Below are positions 51,458 through 60,162 of a DNA stretch of 64,000 bases, one piece after another. The stretch is taken from positions 45,315-109,314 of the forward strand of contig CAZTQB010000002.1 in assembly GCA_964615775.1 (NCBI GenBank), in the 5' to 3' direction. Every line of letters starts with the position of its first letter. The first letter of the stretch is position 1. The position numbers were made by a program, and so were the translations under genes. The DNA comes from JALHOM01 sp964615775 (lineage in GTDB: Bacteria; Patescibacteriota; Saccharimonadia; Saccharimonadales; 2-12-FULL-41-12). The notes under the pieces are model-generated. The model worked only from the letters and a program-made list of their open reading frames with translations, made no database searches and was not told where the DNA came from.

Positions 51458-53026
51458 ATGAATGAAGCTTTAGCTCCACGTACAAAAACTTCCCCAGAAC
51501 TATATGATATTTATGGCCCTGAACCAATTGCAGTCGCTCACTTAAACGCTCAAAAACAGGCCGGGCAGGCATTTTTTGAAGAAGGTAAAAGAATTGATTA
51601 TGTGCCACCGTCAGCCATAAATGGCCATTATCCACACAATTGGCTATGGGATGGAGCTTTTGCATCCAAGGTTTATACTAGGTATTCTTACCTTGAGTCT
51701 GCTACTCTCCAAATATCTGCCATATTCGATACTCAACACGACGATGGTTTTATACCAAATATGACTTTTGCTAGTCGCGGCCGCAAATTCGATATCGAAA
51801 GACGCACTTTTACTGAGCCAGATAAATGCAGCAACTACTCTCAACCACCAATCTTAGCCGAAGCAGTTATGGAATTTTTTAACGCTTGCCAGACTGGCAG
51901 CCAAAAAGAAGCCGACCAAGAAAAGGCTGGCAAAGAGTATCTACGACAGGTTTACCCAAAGCTCAAGAAATTTTATGAATATTTCTTAGATAACCGCCAA
52001 GTAAGTCCAAATAATTTATTGATTTTTAATGTCCACCCCTGCGAGACTGGACGAGACAGCGACCCGACTTTTGACTTTATCAAACACAAAAAACCGCTTG
52101 CGAATAAAGGCCATGAAACTCCTACTTACAGAGTTGCTATTAATACGGTAGCAGATTATATTGGCAACGTGGCTCTCGGCTTTAGAAGCAAAAAACACGG
52201 TTGGGACCCTACCCAGGCTCATCAAACATTTAAATTTTGTGATGTAATGTTTAATTGCTTGTTCGCTAAAAACTTGCGAGATCTGGCACTGATAGCAGAA
52301 GAATTGGGCGAAGTTGATGAAGCCATAAGCTTTCATAACAAGGCCGATAGATTATCTGAACAAATACAGACGAGAATGTACCGAAGCAACCAAAAAGAGT
52401 CTAGTAAAAATGGTTTTTTTGGCATAGATTACACTGGTCGATGGCCAGAACTTTTGAACTATATGGAAGCCGGTGAAACTGATTCGGATAATGTGAGTTA
52501 TTTTAGATCGGTTAGCAATCTCTTTCCATTAGTTTTAGACGATTTAGACCTAGACAAACTAAGACAAACTCTAGATCTAATAGACGATGAATTCACGGAT
52601 AATTTTATGATCCCGACAGTCTCCACCAAAAGTCCAGATTATGATGCGAATTATCGGCAAAGTAATATGTGGCGAGGACCAGTTTGGCTGTGGATAAATG
52701 ACTTTTTGACCTCAGCCGTCAATGATCAACTAAAACGATTAGACATGCAAGAAACTAGTGAACTAACCACAAGATTAGAAACGCTTCAGAAAAAGTTAGT
52801 AGACTCTGGCGATCAACTCCTTTCAAACTGCAACAACCCTCTCGATAGCAAAAACTTCGCAGTTAGGGCAATCAATAAGTTTATACCATTCGCTCTGCGG
52901 TCTCAGTCTATAGACGATGGCCCTTTCCAAAATTTTGCCGAATTTTTTAGCCCAAAGACCGGTTACGGCTTCCGAACTAGACCATTTGCTGGCTCATCTA
53001 TAGCTTGCCGGCAAAGACAATATTAA
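51458..53026 (+). CDS. GH63/MGH1-like (alpha/alpha)6-barrel glycosidase
   Basis: The 522-residue protein matches clan GH-G enzymes such as the mannosylglycerate hydrolase/glucosidase-like family. Visible are NGHYPHNWLWDGAFASKVYT (acid region WDG, Asp), TQHDDGFIPNM, HPCETGRDSDPTFDF, and YRQSNMWRGPVWLWINDF. No signal peptide is seen, so it would act inside the cell. The ATG at 51458 (MNEALAPRTK) is preferred over one 51 nt upstream. The 4-nt overlap of its 3' end with marR is convergent. Substrate, possibly mannosylglycerate, glucosylglycerate or an oligosaccharide, is unknown. Confidence 0.75.
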   Translation: MNEALAPRTKTSPELYDIYGPEPIAVAHLNAQKQAGQAFFEEGKRIDYVPPSAINGHYPHNWLWDGAFASKVYTRYSYLESATLQISAIFDTQHDDGFIPNMTFASRGRKFDIERRTFTEPDKCSNYSQPPILAEAVMEFFNACQTGSQKEADQEKAGKEYLRQVYPKLKKFYEYFLDNRQVSPNNLLIFNVHPCETGRDSDPTFDFIKHKKPLANKGHETPTYRVAINTVADYIGNVALGFRSKKHGWDPTQAHQTFKFCDVMFNCLFAKNLRDLALIAEELGEVDEAISFHNKADRLSEQIQTRMYRSNQKESSKNGFFGIDYTGRWPELLNYMEAGETDSDNVSYFRSVSNLFPLVLDDLDLDKLRQTLDLIDDEFTDNFMIPTVSTKSPDYDANYRQSNMWRGPVWLWINDFLTSAVNDQLKRLDMQETSELTTRLETLQKKLVDSGDQLLSNCNNPLDSKNFAVRAINKFIPFALRSQSIDDGPFQNFAEFFSPKTGYGFRTRPFAGSSIACRQRQY

Positions 53027-53439
53027 AAGCCGCAGTGAAGTTTTTGAAGCAAAGTCTTAAGCTGCCGAACTTCTCTATCGGATAAATTATTAAACTCCTC
53101 TAAATAAAATCCTTCTAGGGCATTGGTTGCCTTCAAAAACATTTCTTCGCCCTTGATTGTAATATATAATAGATGTTTCCGACTATCGCGTGCTTGACCA
53201 ATTTCTACCAAGTTTTTATCAACTAATATGCCGGTTTGACGGCTAATACTAGCCTCTGTTTGCTGTAAATTGTATGCGATGTCCTTTTGCTGTAACCCAG
53301 CTTGCTCATTTAGAACCATCAAAAGACGGTACTGAGCCATGCTGATCCCATAGCGTTCAAGTAAAATTTGATCTGACTTGGCTGTAAGATAGATAGCTAG
53401 TCGATCAATCAGATAAGGCACATTCTGCTTATACCCCAT
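53023..53439 (-). CDS. MarR family transcriptional regulator
   Basis: A winged-helix regulator of about 138 residues: dimerisation helices at both ends, recognition region QKDIAYNLQQTEASISRQTG and wing DSRKHLLYITIKGEEMF. The frame extends upstream to a GTG inside a palindrome (53496), but the ATG at 53439 lies 6 nt after an extended -10 (TGGTATAGT), indicating a leaderless message, and is preferred. A perfect palindrome lies about 57 bp upstream of the predicted start and is the likely binding site. Ligand unknown. Confidence 0.85.
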   Translation of the reverse strand: MGYKQNVPYLIDRLAIYLTAKSDQILLERYGISMAQYRLLMVLNEQAGLQQKDIAYNLQQTEASISRQTGILVDKNLVEIGQARDSRKHLLYITIKGEEMFLKATNALEGFYLEEFNNLSDREVRQLKTLLQKLHCGF

Positions 53440-53484
53440 AAGCTTACTATACCATAACGTACTAATTTCACCTGATGAACAAAG

Positions 53485-53506
53485 AATACTTAACACGTTA
53501 AGTATT
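53485..53506. promoter_or_regulatory. Palindromic operator candidate upstream of marR
   Basis: AATACTTAAC-AC-GTTAAGTATT, perfect 10-bp arms with a 2-bp centre. Size and symmetry fit a MarR-family site. Its centre is about 57 bp upstream of the predicted marR transcription start. Confidence 0.6.
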
Positions 53507-53520
53507 TAAATTCAAACCGT

Positions 53521-53545
53521 TGCGTCAAGGTCCGACCTTGACGCA
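53521..53545. repeat. Perfect 12-bp inverted repeat between marR and ksgA
   Basis: TGCGTCAAGGTC (53521-53532) and GACCTTGACGCA (53534-53545) around a single base. Its GC content stands out from the AT-rich surroundings. It could be a second protein-binding site or a short hairpin; neither strand has a U-run after it. Confidence 0.6.
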
Positions 53546-53643
53546 GCTTGATGCAACACTGTGGTGTGAAGACAGTACTACATCTAGCTCGTTGCTTGGA
53601 GTAAAGCTCATGAATTACCTATATCCTATATGTGGAACCAGTT

Positions 53644-54450
53644 TTACTGCAAAATATCTTCAGAAATTTTAGCCAACTGTAGCCATTGATCTATACTTAA
53701 CTCTTGTGGTCTGGCCATTGGATTGATACTTAACTCGTTAAGTATTCCTGTAACTTCATCTTTTGATTTGCCCAAACCAGAACTAAGCGAGTTAACTAAA
53801 GTTTTACGCTTGTTAGAAAAGCTAGTTTTTAGAACTCGACTAAGCAACTTTTGATTGATTGCTGTGTTTAGTGACTTTTCTCGTTTTCGCATTATTACTA
53901 CCTGCGAATCAACTTTTGGTGGTGGCGAAAAATTAGCTGCCTCAACAATCACACCTAGCTCACAAACAAAGTTCACCTGGCTCCAAATGCTTAACAATGA
54001 CATCTGGCCAGGACCTGCACAAACTCTTTCAGCAACTTCTTTTTGTACCAATAGAACAATAATTTCTGGCTTGTTCACCAACTCACCCAAAATTCTTATC
54101 AGCTTAGAAGTTAGGTAGTACGGAATATTAGCTACTACTTTAAAATCAGTATTTATGTCAGCAAAATTAAATCTTAATATATCTTGATTAACTAGCTCGA
54201 GCTTATCGGCTTGGCTACCAAAGATTGTTTTGCGGTTTTGCCCAAGATTGTCATGTAGTCTTTCATCAAACTCTACCGCTACTACCTTGCCAGCCGAAGT
54301 TAGAAGTTTTTCAGTTAGTGTGCCAAGCCCTGGGCCAACCTCTATCACTAAATCATTTTCGGTAAGTTCTGCGTAGCTGGCAATTTGTCCTAGAACCTGT
54401 GAGTCCGTAAGCCAGTGCTGTCCCAAAGATTTATTGGTTTTTATATCCAC
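53644..54450 (-). CDS. ksgA: 16S rRNA dimethyladenosine transferase
   Basis: KsgA dimethylates A1518 and A1519 of 16S rRNA. N-terminal NKSLGQHWLTD, SAM motif I VIEVGPGLGTLTE, and the catalytic NIPYYLTSKL (replacing NLPY) are visible. Length 268 is normal. The GTG start follows the rpfB stop by 3 nt with a GGTGG ribosome site. rpfB-ksgA adjacency is typical of Actinobacteria and Firmicutes. Part of its coding sequence at 53726-53745 forms a palindrome matching the marR site. Confidence 0.94.
   Translation of the reverse strand: MDIKTNKSLGQHWLTDSQVLGQIASYAELTENDLVIEVGPGLGTLTEKLLTSAGKVVAVEFDERLHDNLGQNRKTIFGSQADKLELVNQDILRFNFADINTDFKVVANIPYYLTSKLIRILGELVNKPEIIVLLVQKEVAERVCAGPGQMSLLSIWSQVNFVCELGVIVEAANFSPPPKVDSQVVIMRKREKSLNTAINQKLLSRVLKTSFSNKRKTLVNSLSSGLGKSKDEVTGILNELSINPMARPQELSIDQWLQLAKISEDILQ
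53726..53745. promoter_or_regulatory. Second copy of the marR palindrome, inside ksgA
   Basis: ATACTTAAC-TC-GTTAAGTAT, perfect 9-bp arms, inside the end of ksgA coding sequence. It differs from the site at 53485-53506 only in one centre base and the outermost pair, and the centres are 240 bp apart. Confidence 0.5.
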
Positions 54451-54453
54451 TTG

Positions 54454-55833
54454 CTACCACCAATGACGCGAAGACCAAAAACTATACGCACCTTGCCAGC
54501 CACCATAAGTCCGATTGGCATAGGAATTACACCAACTTAGTTGAGTTATTGGGTTAGTCAGATAATCACCTCCAGCCGAAGCCATTTTATTTGCCGGTAA
54601 GGCTTGACACAACCCATAAGCACCACTACTAGCATTACCTGCTCCTGGACGCCAACCAGATTCTTTACTTACAATGAAGTCAACCGCCGAATAGTCACTT
54701 GGCGAAATACCAGCCGCTGCCATGATGCTAGCCTTATCGGCCGATACGCTAACATTTGGAGCTAGAGTAGGAGCTTTTTTACCTTTTGCCACAACTTTAT
54801 TAACCGGATTTACTAAAACAACCTCATTTAGTATTTTCTTTTGACTATTTGGCAAAACTTCATAGATAATTGCCTTTACACCGTCCGAACCCTCATTTTT
54901 GACTGTAGTCTTGCCCAACTCTAAGTTAGGATCATCAACATTCTCAATAGTTCGTGGGATTGATTCCTGCGATGAAGATAGTTGTTTGCCAGGCTCAGTG
55001 ACAAAAATAATCTGGTTGGCTTGGATTTTTGTCGATGGGTCCGGCAGAATTGACATATTATCAAATGATATATTTCTCTCTTTAGCTAAGTCAGCCACTG
55101 TATCAGCTCGTGTCCTGATATCATAAGCTGTTCCATATAAGTTCAGCTTGACCGGCAGTGAGCGATCAAGCTTAATCTGGGTACCTAAAATCCCCTCTTT
55201 GATTGAATCATTTGGACTGATCACATCTAACTTATCCTCGGGGTAAACTGTATAACCAGCTTTTTTGGCAATCACCACCGGCAAAGTATCGGCTGTTTTG
55301 GTGACAGTTCTCTTGCCAGAATCGTCAATCAGAGTAGTCAATTTAGCCCGGTAAATATTTATACTAAACTTTTCGCTAATAATCTGCGTATCAAGACTCG
55401 GCTCGACTAAATCAGCTTGGTCTAGATGAACATTGGTTCTGTCTAAAAATTCCTTAACAGTAGTAGCTCTTGTAGGAACAAACTGACTTTTGCCATCTAT
55501 TGAATACTGAACAATCCGCGAATCTGTCGGCTTAACCGTTTGTCCGCCAAATATCAAAAAACCTACTACCGAAGTTATAAACAAAAAAATTAACGTAGTT
55601 AATGGCACAACAAATGGATGGCGATCATTGAATGATTTTTTGATTTTTGATAGCTTGACCGGAACTGCACTCTTAACAACAGGAACCAGCTTGTTGTTAA
55701 CTGGTAAAATACTTTTTGATTTGACGACTCGAATCTTGTGTATTTTTTTTGGTCTAATAATATCAAGGGTTTTAGATGCCTTAGATGCAGACATAAACCT
55801 AGAACTGTTTTTAGACTTTTTATTCAAGCTCAC
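54454..55833 (-). CDS. rpfB: RpfB/YabE-like surface protein: DUF348, G5 and lysozyme-like domain
   Basis: A basic cytoplasmic tail and one membrane helix (about 77-99) precede two or three DUF348 ubiquitin-like modules (RATTVKEFLDRTNVHLDQAD; ADTLPVVIAKKAGYTVYPED), a G5 domain (about 280-350) and a C-terminal transglycosylase-like domain (DFIVSKESGWRPGAGNASSG, YGLCQALPANKM, WCNSYANRTYGG). The KESGW Glu is the expected catalytic residue. Such proteins cleave peptidoglycan and include resuscitation-promoting factors. The start is GTG with GAGG nearby; a TTG two codons on is possible. It is followed by ksgA as in Mycobacterium. Confidence 0.88.
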   Translation of the reverse strand: MSLNKKSKNSSRFMSASKASKTLDIIRPKKIHKIRVVKSKSILPVNNKLVPVVKSAVPVKLSKIKKSFNDRHPFVVPLTTLIFLFITSVVGFLIFGGQTVKPTDSRIVQYSIDGKSQFVPTRATTVKEFLDRTNVHLDQADLVEPSLDTQIISEKFSINIYRAKLTTLIDDSGKRTVTKTADTLPVVIAKKAGYTVYPEDKLDVISPNDSIKEGILGTQIKLDRSLPVKLNLYGTAYDIRTRADTVADLAKERNISFDNMSILPDPSTKIQANQIIFVTEPGKQLSSSQESIPRTIENVDDPNLELGKTTVKNEGSDGVKAIIYEVLPNSQKKILNEVVLVNPVNKVVAKGKKAPTLAPNVSVSADKASIMAAAGISPSDYSAVDFIVSKESGWRPGAGNASSGAYGLCQALPANKMASAGGDYLTNPITQLSWCNSYANRTYGGWQGAYSFWSSRHWW

Positions 55834-55897
55834 CTCATGTACTTATGTTAGTGTATCTGATAATTGTATCATTTTACAGATAGGCTGTACAGTTTTA

Positions 55898-58030
55898 CTA
55901 CTCTATCTTACTAATAGGAGCAATCGATAAACTAAGTTTTTTTAGCCCAATTTTTGGAAAGTAAATTGCCGCCAAATCACCCTCAACTTCCATAACTGTT
56001 CCTTCACCAAAAATTTGATGTTTTATTTTATCGCCCTCAAAAAAATCGTCGATATATTTTGGCTCGTCAAAAGTTTGAGCTGTATTAATAAAATCTTGAG
56101 CAAGATTAACACTATTTATTTGAGTTTCGCCACCAATTTCTGACAAAAACCGCGATGGCGGATTATGCTGCAAACCACCATACAGCAATCTTGAAGAGCA
56201 ATGCAACATATGAAGTTCTTCTTTAGCCCGAGTCATACCAACATAACAAAGCCGACGTTCTTCTTCCATTTCGTGTTGATCAAATAAAGACCGCGAATGC
56301 GGAAAAATCGACTCCTCCATACCCACCATAAAAACTATCGGGAATTCTAGACCTTTGGCCGAGTGAACTGTCATCAGTGTAACCGCCTGACCATCGCTAT
56401 GGCTAGCGTCCGCTCCAGCAATTAAAGCTACTTCCTCCAAAAAGCTATCTAGCCCAACATCACGGTACTCATTAGCCACACTCAGAAGTTCACGTACGTT
56501 TTCTTTGCGAGCTTCGCCCTGAGGAGTTTTATCGTCTAGATATTCAAAATAATCTAGTCTTTTTACCAGTAAGTCGATGAGTTCCTGCGGCAAAAGATCA
56601 TCCAGATTTTGTCGAAAATCAAAGACTATACTGCCCAACTCAGCAAGCCCTTTTTTGGCCCTTGGTGTTAAACTTGGTATTTCATCAATTTTAGTTAGTG
56701 CATCGGCTAATCCGAGGTTTTTTTGCTGTTGCCAATCAAAAAAGTTTTGCAGACTCTTACTACCCAAACCTCTAGCCGGAACATTAGCAATTCGTTCAAA
56801 ACTTATTAGATCATCAGGTTGATAAATTAACCGCACATACGCCAAAATATCTTTAATCTCCTTGCGGTCATAAAATCTAACTCCACCTACTATTCGATAT
56901 GCCAACCCATAGCGGATAAAAGCTTCCTCTAAGCCACGGCTTTGGGCATTTGTGCGATACAAAACCGCAAAATCATTGAGTTGCCTAGCACCAGAGTCTG
57001 CCTGGTACTTTATACGTCTAACAATCGTTTCACCTTCAGCCCTGTCGTTAGCTAGCGGATAAATCTGCACCGCCAAACCACCTTCCTTATTGGTCCATAA
57101 CTTTTTATCAGACCTATCTTGATTTTTAGTTATTATTCTATGGGCAGCATCTAAAATTGGCTTGGTACTTCGATAATTTTGTTCAAGTTTAATAACACAA
57201 ACATTCTTATAATCACTCTCAAAGCGTAAAATATTACGAAAATTTGCCCCTCGCCAACCATAAATTGACTGCCAATCATCGCCAATCGCCGCAATATTTT
57301 GATGTTCTCCCAGTAACAGTTTGAGCAAACGATATTGTGCAGCGTTAGTGTCTTGGTATTCATCTATCATCACATATTTAAATTGCTGATTATACTTATC
57401 TTTGGTTATTTCAGACTTCTGAAGTAACTCTACAGTTTTTGCAATCAAATCATCAAAATCCAATGCCCCTGTGTCTCGTAGTAACTTTTGGTAGCTCGGA
57501 TAAACTTCAGCTACCACTCGGCTAAGTGGATTATTAGCCCCTGAGCTGTACTCTTCTGGGCCAATCAGTTCATTCTTGGCACTACTAATCATGCTAGCCA
57601 ACTGACGCGAAGGATATAACTTTTCATCTATATGCTTGGTTTTGGCAATTTGCTTAATCGCTGCCAACCTATCAGCTTCATCAAAAATCACAAAATTACT
57701 AACCACGCCGATATTTGGCCCATCGCGGCGTAATATTCGTACACAGATCCCGTGAAATGTTCCCATAAATGGTAGCAGCGACAATCCACTATCTACACCA
57801 AGTAAGGCTGCTAGCCTCTCTTTCATCTCACGAGCAGCTTTGTTAGTGAAAGTTACTGCCAAAATCTGGTGTGGCATGGCTTGACCACTTTTTAAAATAT
57901 AAGCGATTCGATGAGTTAGAGTTTTAGTCTTACCACTTCCAGCTCCAGCCTGAATTAGCAGAGGTCCTTCAGTAGTCTGCACCGCTTTCGCCTGTTCAGG
58001 ATTTAAACCATCAAAAATTTCATCAGCCAT
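55898..58030 (-). CDS. uvrD: UvrD/PcrA-type DNA helicase
   Basis: Superfamily 1A helicase acting in excision repair and replication restart. Motif I QAGAGSGKTKTLTHRI, motif II MIDEYQDTNAAQY, motif IV region QNYRSTKPIL, motif V/VI TVHSAKGLEFPIVF and YVGMTRAKEELHML, and a C-terminal Tudor-like RNA polymerase-binding module (HQIFGEGTVMEVEGD) are all present. Length 710 is normal. The ATG at 58030 follows a TTG that also opens the frame. Confidence 0.95.
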   Translation of the reverse strand: MADEIFDGLNPEQAKAVQTTEGPLLIQAGAGSGKTKTLTHRIAYILKSGQAMPHQILAVTFTNKAAREMKERLAALLGVDSGLSLLPFMGTFHGICVRILRRDGPNIGVVSNFVIFDEADRLAAIKQIAKTKHIDEKLYPSRQLASMISSAKNELIGPEEYSSGANNPLSRVVAEVYPSYQKLLRDTGALDFDDLIAKTVELLQKSEITKDKYNQQFKYVMIDEYQDTNAAQYRLLKLLLGEHQNIAAIGDDWQSIYGWRGANFRNILRFESDYKNVCVIKLEQNYRSTKPILDAAHRIITKNQDRSDKKLWTNKEGGLAVQIYPLANDRAEGETIVRRIKYQADSGARQLNDFAVLYRTNAQSRGLEEAFIRYGLAYRIVGGVRFYDRKEIKDILAYVRLIYQPDDLISFERIANVPARGLGSKSLQNFFDWQQQKNLGLADALTKIDEIPSLTPRAKKGLAELGSIVFDFRQNLDDLLPQELIDLLVKRLDYFEYLDDKTPQGEARKENVRELLSVANEYRDVGLDSFLEEVALIAGADASHSDGQAVTLMTVHSAKGLEFPIVFMVGMEESIFPHSRSLFDQHEMEEERRLCYVGMTRAKEELHMLHCSSRLLYGGLQHNPPSRFLSEIGGETQINSVNLAQDFINTAQTFDEPKYIDDFFEGDKIKHQIFGEGTVMEVEGDLAAIYFPKIGLKKLSLSIAPISKIE

Positions 58031-58049
58031 CAACCTATTTTAGCAAAAA

Positions 58050-59372
58050 CTACTTTTCTTTGAGTGAAGTAGTTAGGATTTTTTTGAATTCTGTTAGGTT
58101 TTTACCAGCTTTAAAATCGCCAAGTTTGGCCGACACACCAGTTTCCTGAGCTGTAGCAATATTGTCTTTTGTAGTACCATTTTTTAATAAATAATTATCA
58201 CCATAGACATACTCGGCATAAATTACGTATGTATTTTTCTTGGTTGAAAGTTGAATTTTATCATTAGAATTATATACGCTACCAACTTTTTGACAGATAT
58301 CACTAGCCAAAGCTGCCCTGTTTACATAAGGTTCCGACTGAATAAAATCGATGTAAAGCATCTGCATTGGCGTATTGCCTAAAATTATATCTTCGCTAGA
58401 ACAATTTTTCATACTGATAAGTTCATTTTTGAACTTTTTGGTATCTTGGGTATTTTCCTGATAAATTTTTACTCGTAAAAAGACTTCCGCATCGACCGGC
58501 GTAGCATTAGTGGCAGTAGCAACCTTTATATTCTCAACTGGGCTAGTTAGAGTAACTAGTGATTTTTCCGGATATTTTGCGTCGGTTGTAGTCGTAACTT
58601 TCCAACTGTCCAGATATTTAAAACTTAAATTTATTTTAGAGTCATCAAATGTTTTGTAAGCTGGCTGGGGCGGCGTAACAGGAGTTGGGCTAGAGTTGTT
58701 TGTGGTATTTGTATTAGTGGTCTGTGAACTTTTGGCAGCTTTTGTGGGAAACCCTATCAATCCTTTACCTGGACCAAGCAATAAATACCAACCAAGACCG
58801 CCCAAAATTAATAAGCCAATTAAAAGAACTAGCCATTTAAAATTAGATACACTGTCTGGTGACTTAATCTTTACATAGTACTTTTTAGAATTTATTAGTT
58901 TATTGACTTGCTCGCTGGCCTGCATTTCGGCCATTTCCTTGTCTTGGCGATCTTTGCTAAGCGTTACATTGCCAGCAATCTCATCAATTACACCTGTATT
59001 TTCAGTATCTGGTGGAGTGGTTTCGTTATTAGTTTCTTCTGGTGGAGTCTGGTCTTCGGTTACGTTAGCTTCTTCTTCGTTAGAAGATACTTCTGTGGCT
59101 GCCTCTGGTAGGTTTTCATTAGTGGCTAGCGGTTCATCATTTGTCTCAACCACCGAAGCTTCTTGATTGTCTTCATGCACTCTTCCAGCCACCTCTGGCT
59201 CAGGCTTTTCATTGCCTGGATTACGTAGTATTGGGTCAGCACTAATTGTGTTGGTATGTCCAACAATTACTGGCTTAGAAGTAGACGATGGTACACGTTT
59301 ACCCGGCGTAGTGACATCCATTACCCTGGAGCTTTTTTTGATTACTTTCGGTTTGTCTTCCTGGTTAGCCAT
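58050..59372 (-). CDS. Membrane-anchored protein with long acidic tail and PsbP-like domain
   Basis: A cytoplasmic region of about 170 residues, rich in Glu/Thr/Asn and probably disordered, with a coiled helix (DRQDKEMAEMQASEQVNKLI). Then a transmembrane helix (about 185-205), a Ser/Thr/Pro linker and an external domain starting INLSFKYLDSWKVTT. The Trp after the amphipathic strand and the final LTEFKKILTTSL helix are like those of the proteins at 36092 and 61497. Two Cys in the external domain. No function known. It overlaps tpiA by 8 nt. Confidence 0.55.
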   Translation of the reverse strand: MANQEDKPKVIKKSSRVMDVTTPGKRVPSSTSKPVIVGHTNTISADPILRNPGNEKPEPEVAGRVHEDNQEASVVETNDEPLATNENLPEAATEVSSNEEEANVTEDQTPPEETNNETTPPDTENTGVIDEIAGNVTLSKDRQDKEMAEMQASEQVNKLINSKKYYVKIKSPDSVSNFKWLVLLIGLLILGGLGWYLLLGPGKGLIGFPTKAAKSSQTTNTNTTNNSSPTPVTPPQPAYKTFDDSKINLSFKYLDSWKVTTTTDAKYPEKSLVTLTSPVENIKVATATNATPVDAEVFLRVKIYQENTQDTKKFKNELISMKNCSSEDIILGNTPMQMLYIDFIQSEPYVNRAALASDICQKVGSVYNSNDKIQLSTKKNTYVIYAEYVYGDNYLLKNGTTKDNIATAQETGVSAKLGDFKAGKNLTEFKKILTTSLKEK

Positions 59373-60162
59373 TTTGTTTTCTTCTATTTAATTTGTAAGC
59401 TTCGTCGATTATTGCACTAAATTTGTGGGCATTGAGGCTGGCACTACCTACAAGTACTCCATCACAGCCTTCCATGGCCAAAAACCCGCTAACATTATGG
59501 TTATCAACGCTGCCACCGTATAAAAGCCGGATTCTTTCTGCGGTTTTTTTACCAAAAAGATCTTCAACTTGCAGCCTAATATAGACCATAATCTTCTCAA
59601 CATCATCTGGATAGGCAATCTTGCCACCCAAATTGGATATTGCCCAAACTGGTTCATAAGCAACTACAACTTCCTCAACTTCATTTGAAGTTAAGTCGCT
59701 AAGTGCAGTACAGAGTTGACCATGAATTACTCTTTTAGTTTGACTATTGGCTTTCTCTGCAGCAGTTTCGCCTATACAAATAACTGGTGTTATGCCATTC
59801 CTAACAGCTGCAGCTACTTTATCACGAACTATTTTGTCGGTTTCATCGAAGTAAATTCGCCGTTCACTATGTCCAATAATGCCGTAATGAACCAAGCCTC
59901 TCAACATAGCAAAAGACACTTCACCCGTATAGCCACCTTCGTCTTTATAGTAAGCGTTCTGAGCAGCCAGCCGAAAGCGACGTCTGTCAATCTCTAGTGA
60001 CAATGGTTGAATCGACAAATTATTAGGTGCCAAAACTACCTCAATATCGCTGTGACCTCTAACAAGCTTATGTAGATTAGCCGACAAATTACTAGCTTGA
60101 GCTACAGTTAAATGCATTTTCCAGTTACCAATAATAAGAGTTCTTCTATTTAAAATATTCAT
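59365..60162 (-). CDS. tpiA: Triose-phosphate isomerase
   Basis: Glycolytic enzyme interconverting DHAP and glyceraldehyde-3-phosphate. Catalytic residues are visible: Lys in GNWKMHLT (residue 15), His in IIGHSERRIYF, Glu in VVAYEPVWAI, and the phosphate loop LLYGGSV. Length 265 is slightly over the usual 250. It overlaps pgk by 4 nt (ATGA), a common pgk-tpi arrangement. Confidence 0.96.
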   Translation of the reverse strand: MNILNRRTLIIGNWKMHLTVAQASNLSANLHKLVRGHSDIEVVLAPNNLSIQPLSLEIDRRRFRLAAQNAYYKDEGGYTGEVSFAMLRGLVHYGIIGHSERRIYFDETDKIVRDKVAAAVRNGITPVICIGETAAEKANSQTKRVIHGQLCTALSDLTSNEVEEVVVAYEPVWAISNLGGKIAYPDDVEKIMVYIRLQVEDLFGKKTAERIRLLYGGSVDNHNVSGFLAMEGCDGVLVGSASLNAHKFSAIIDEAYKLNRRKQNG

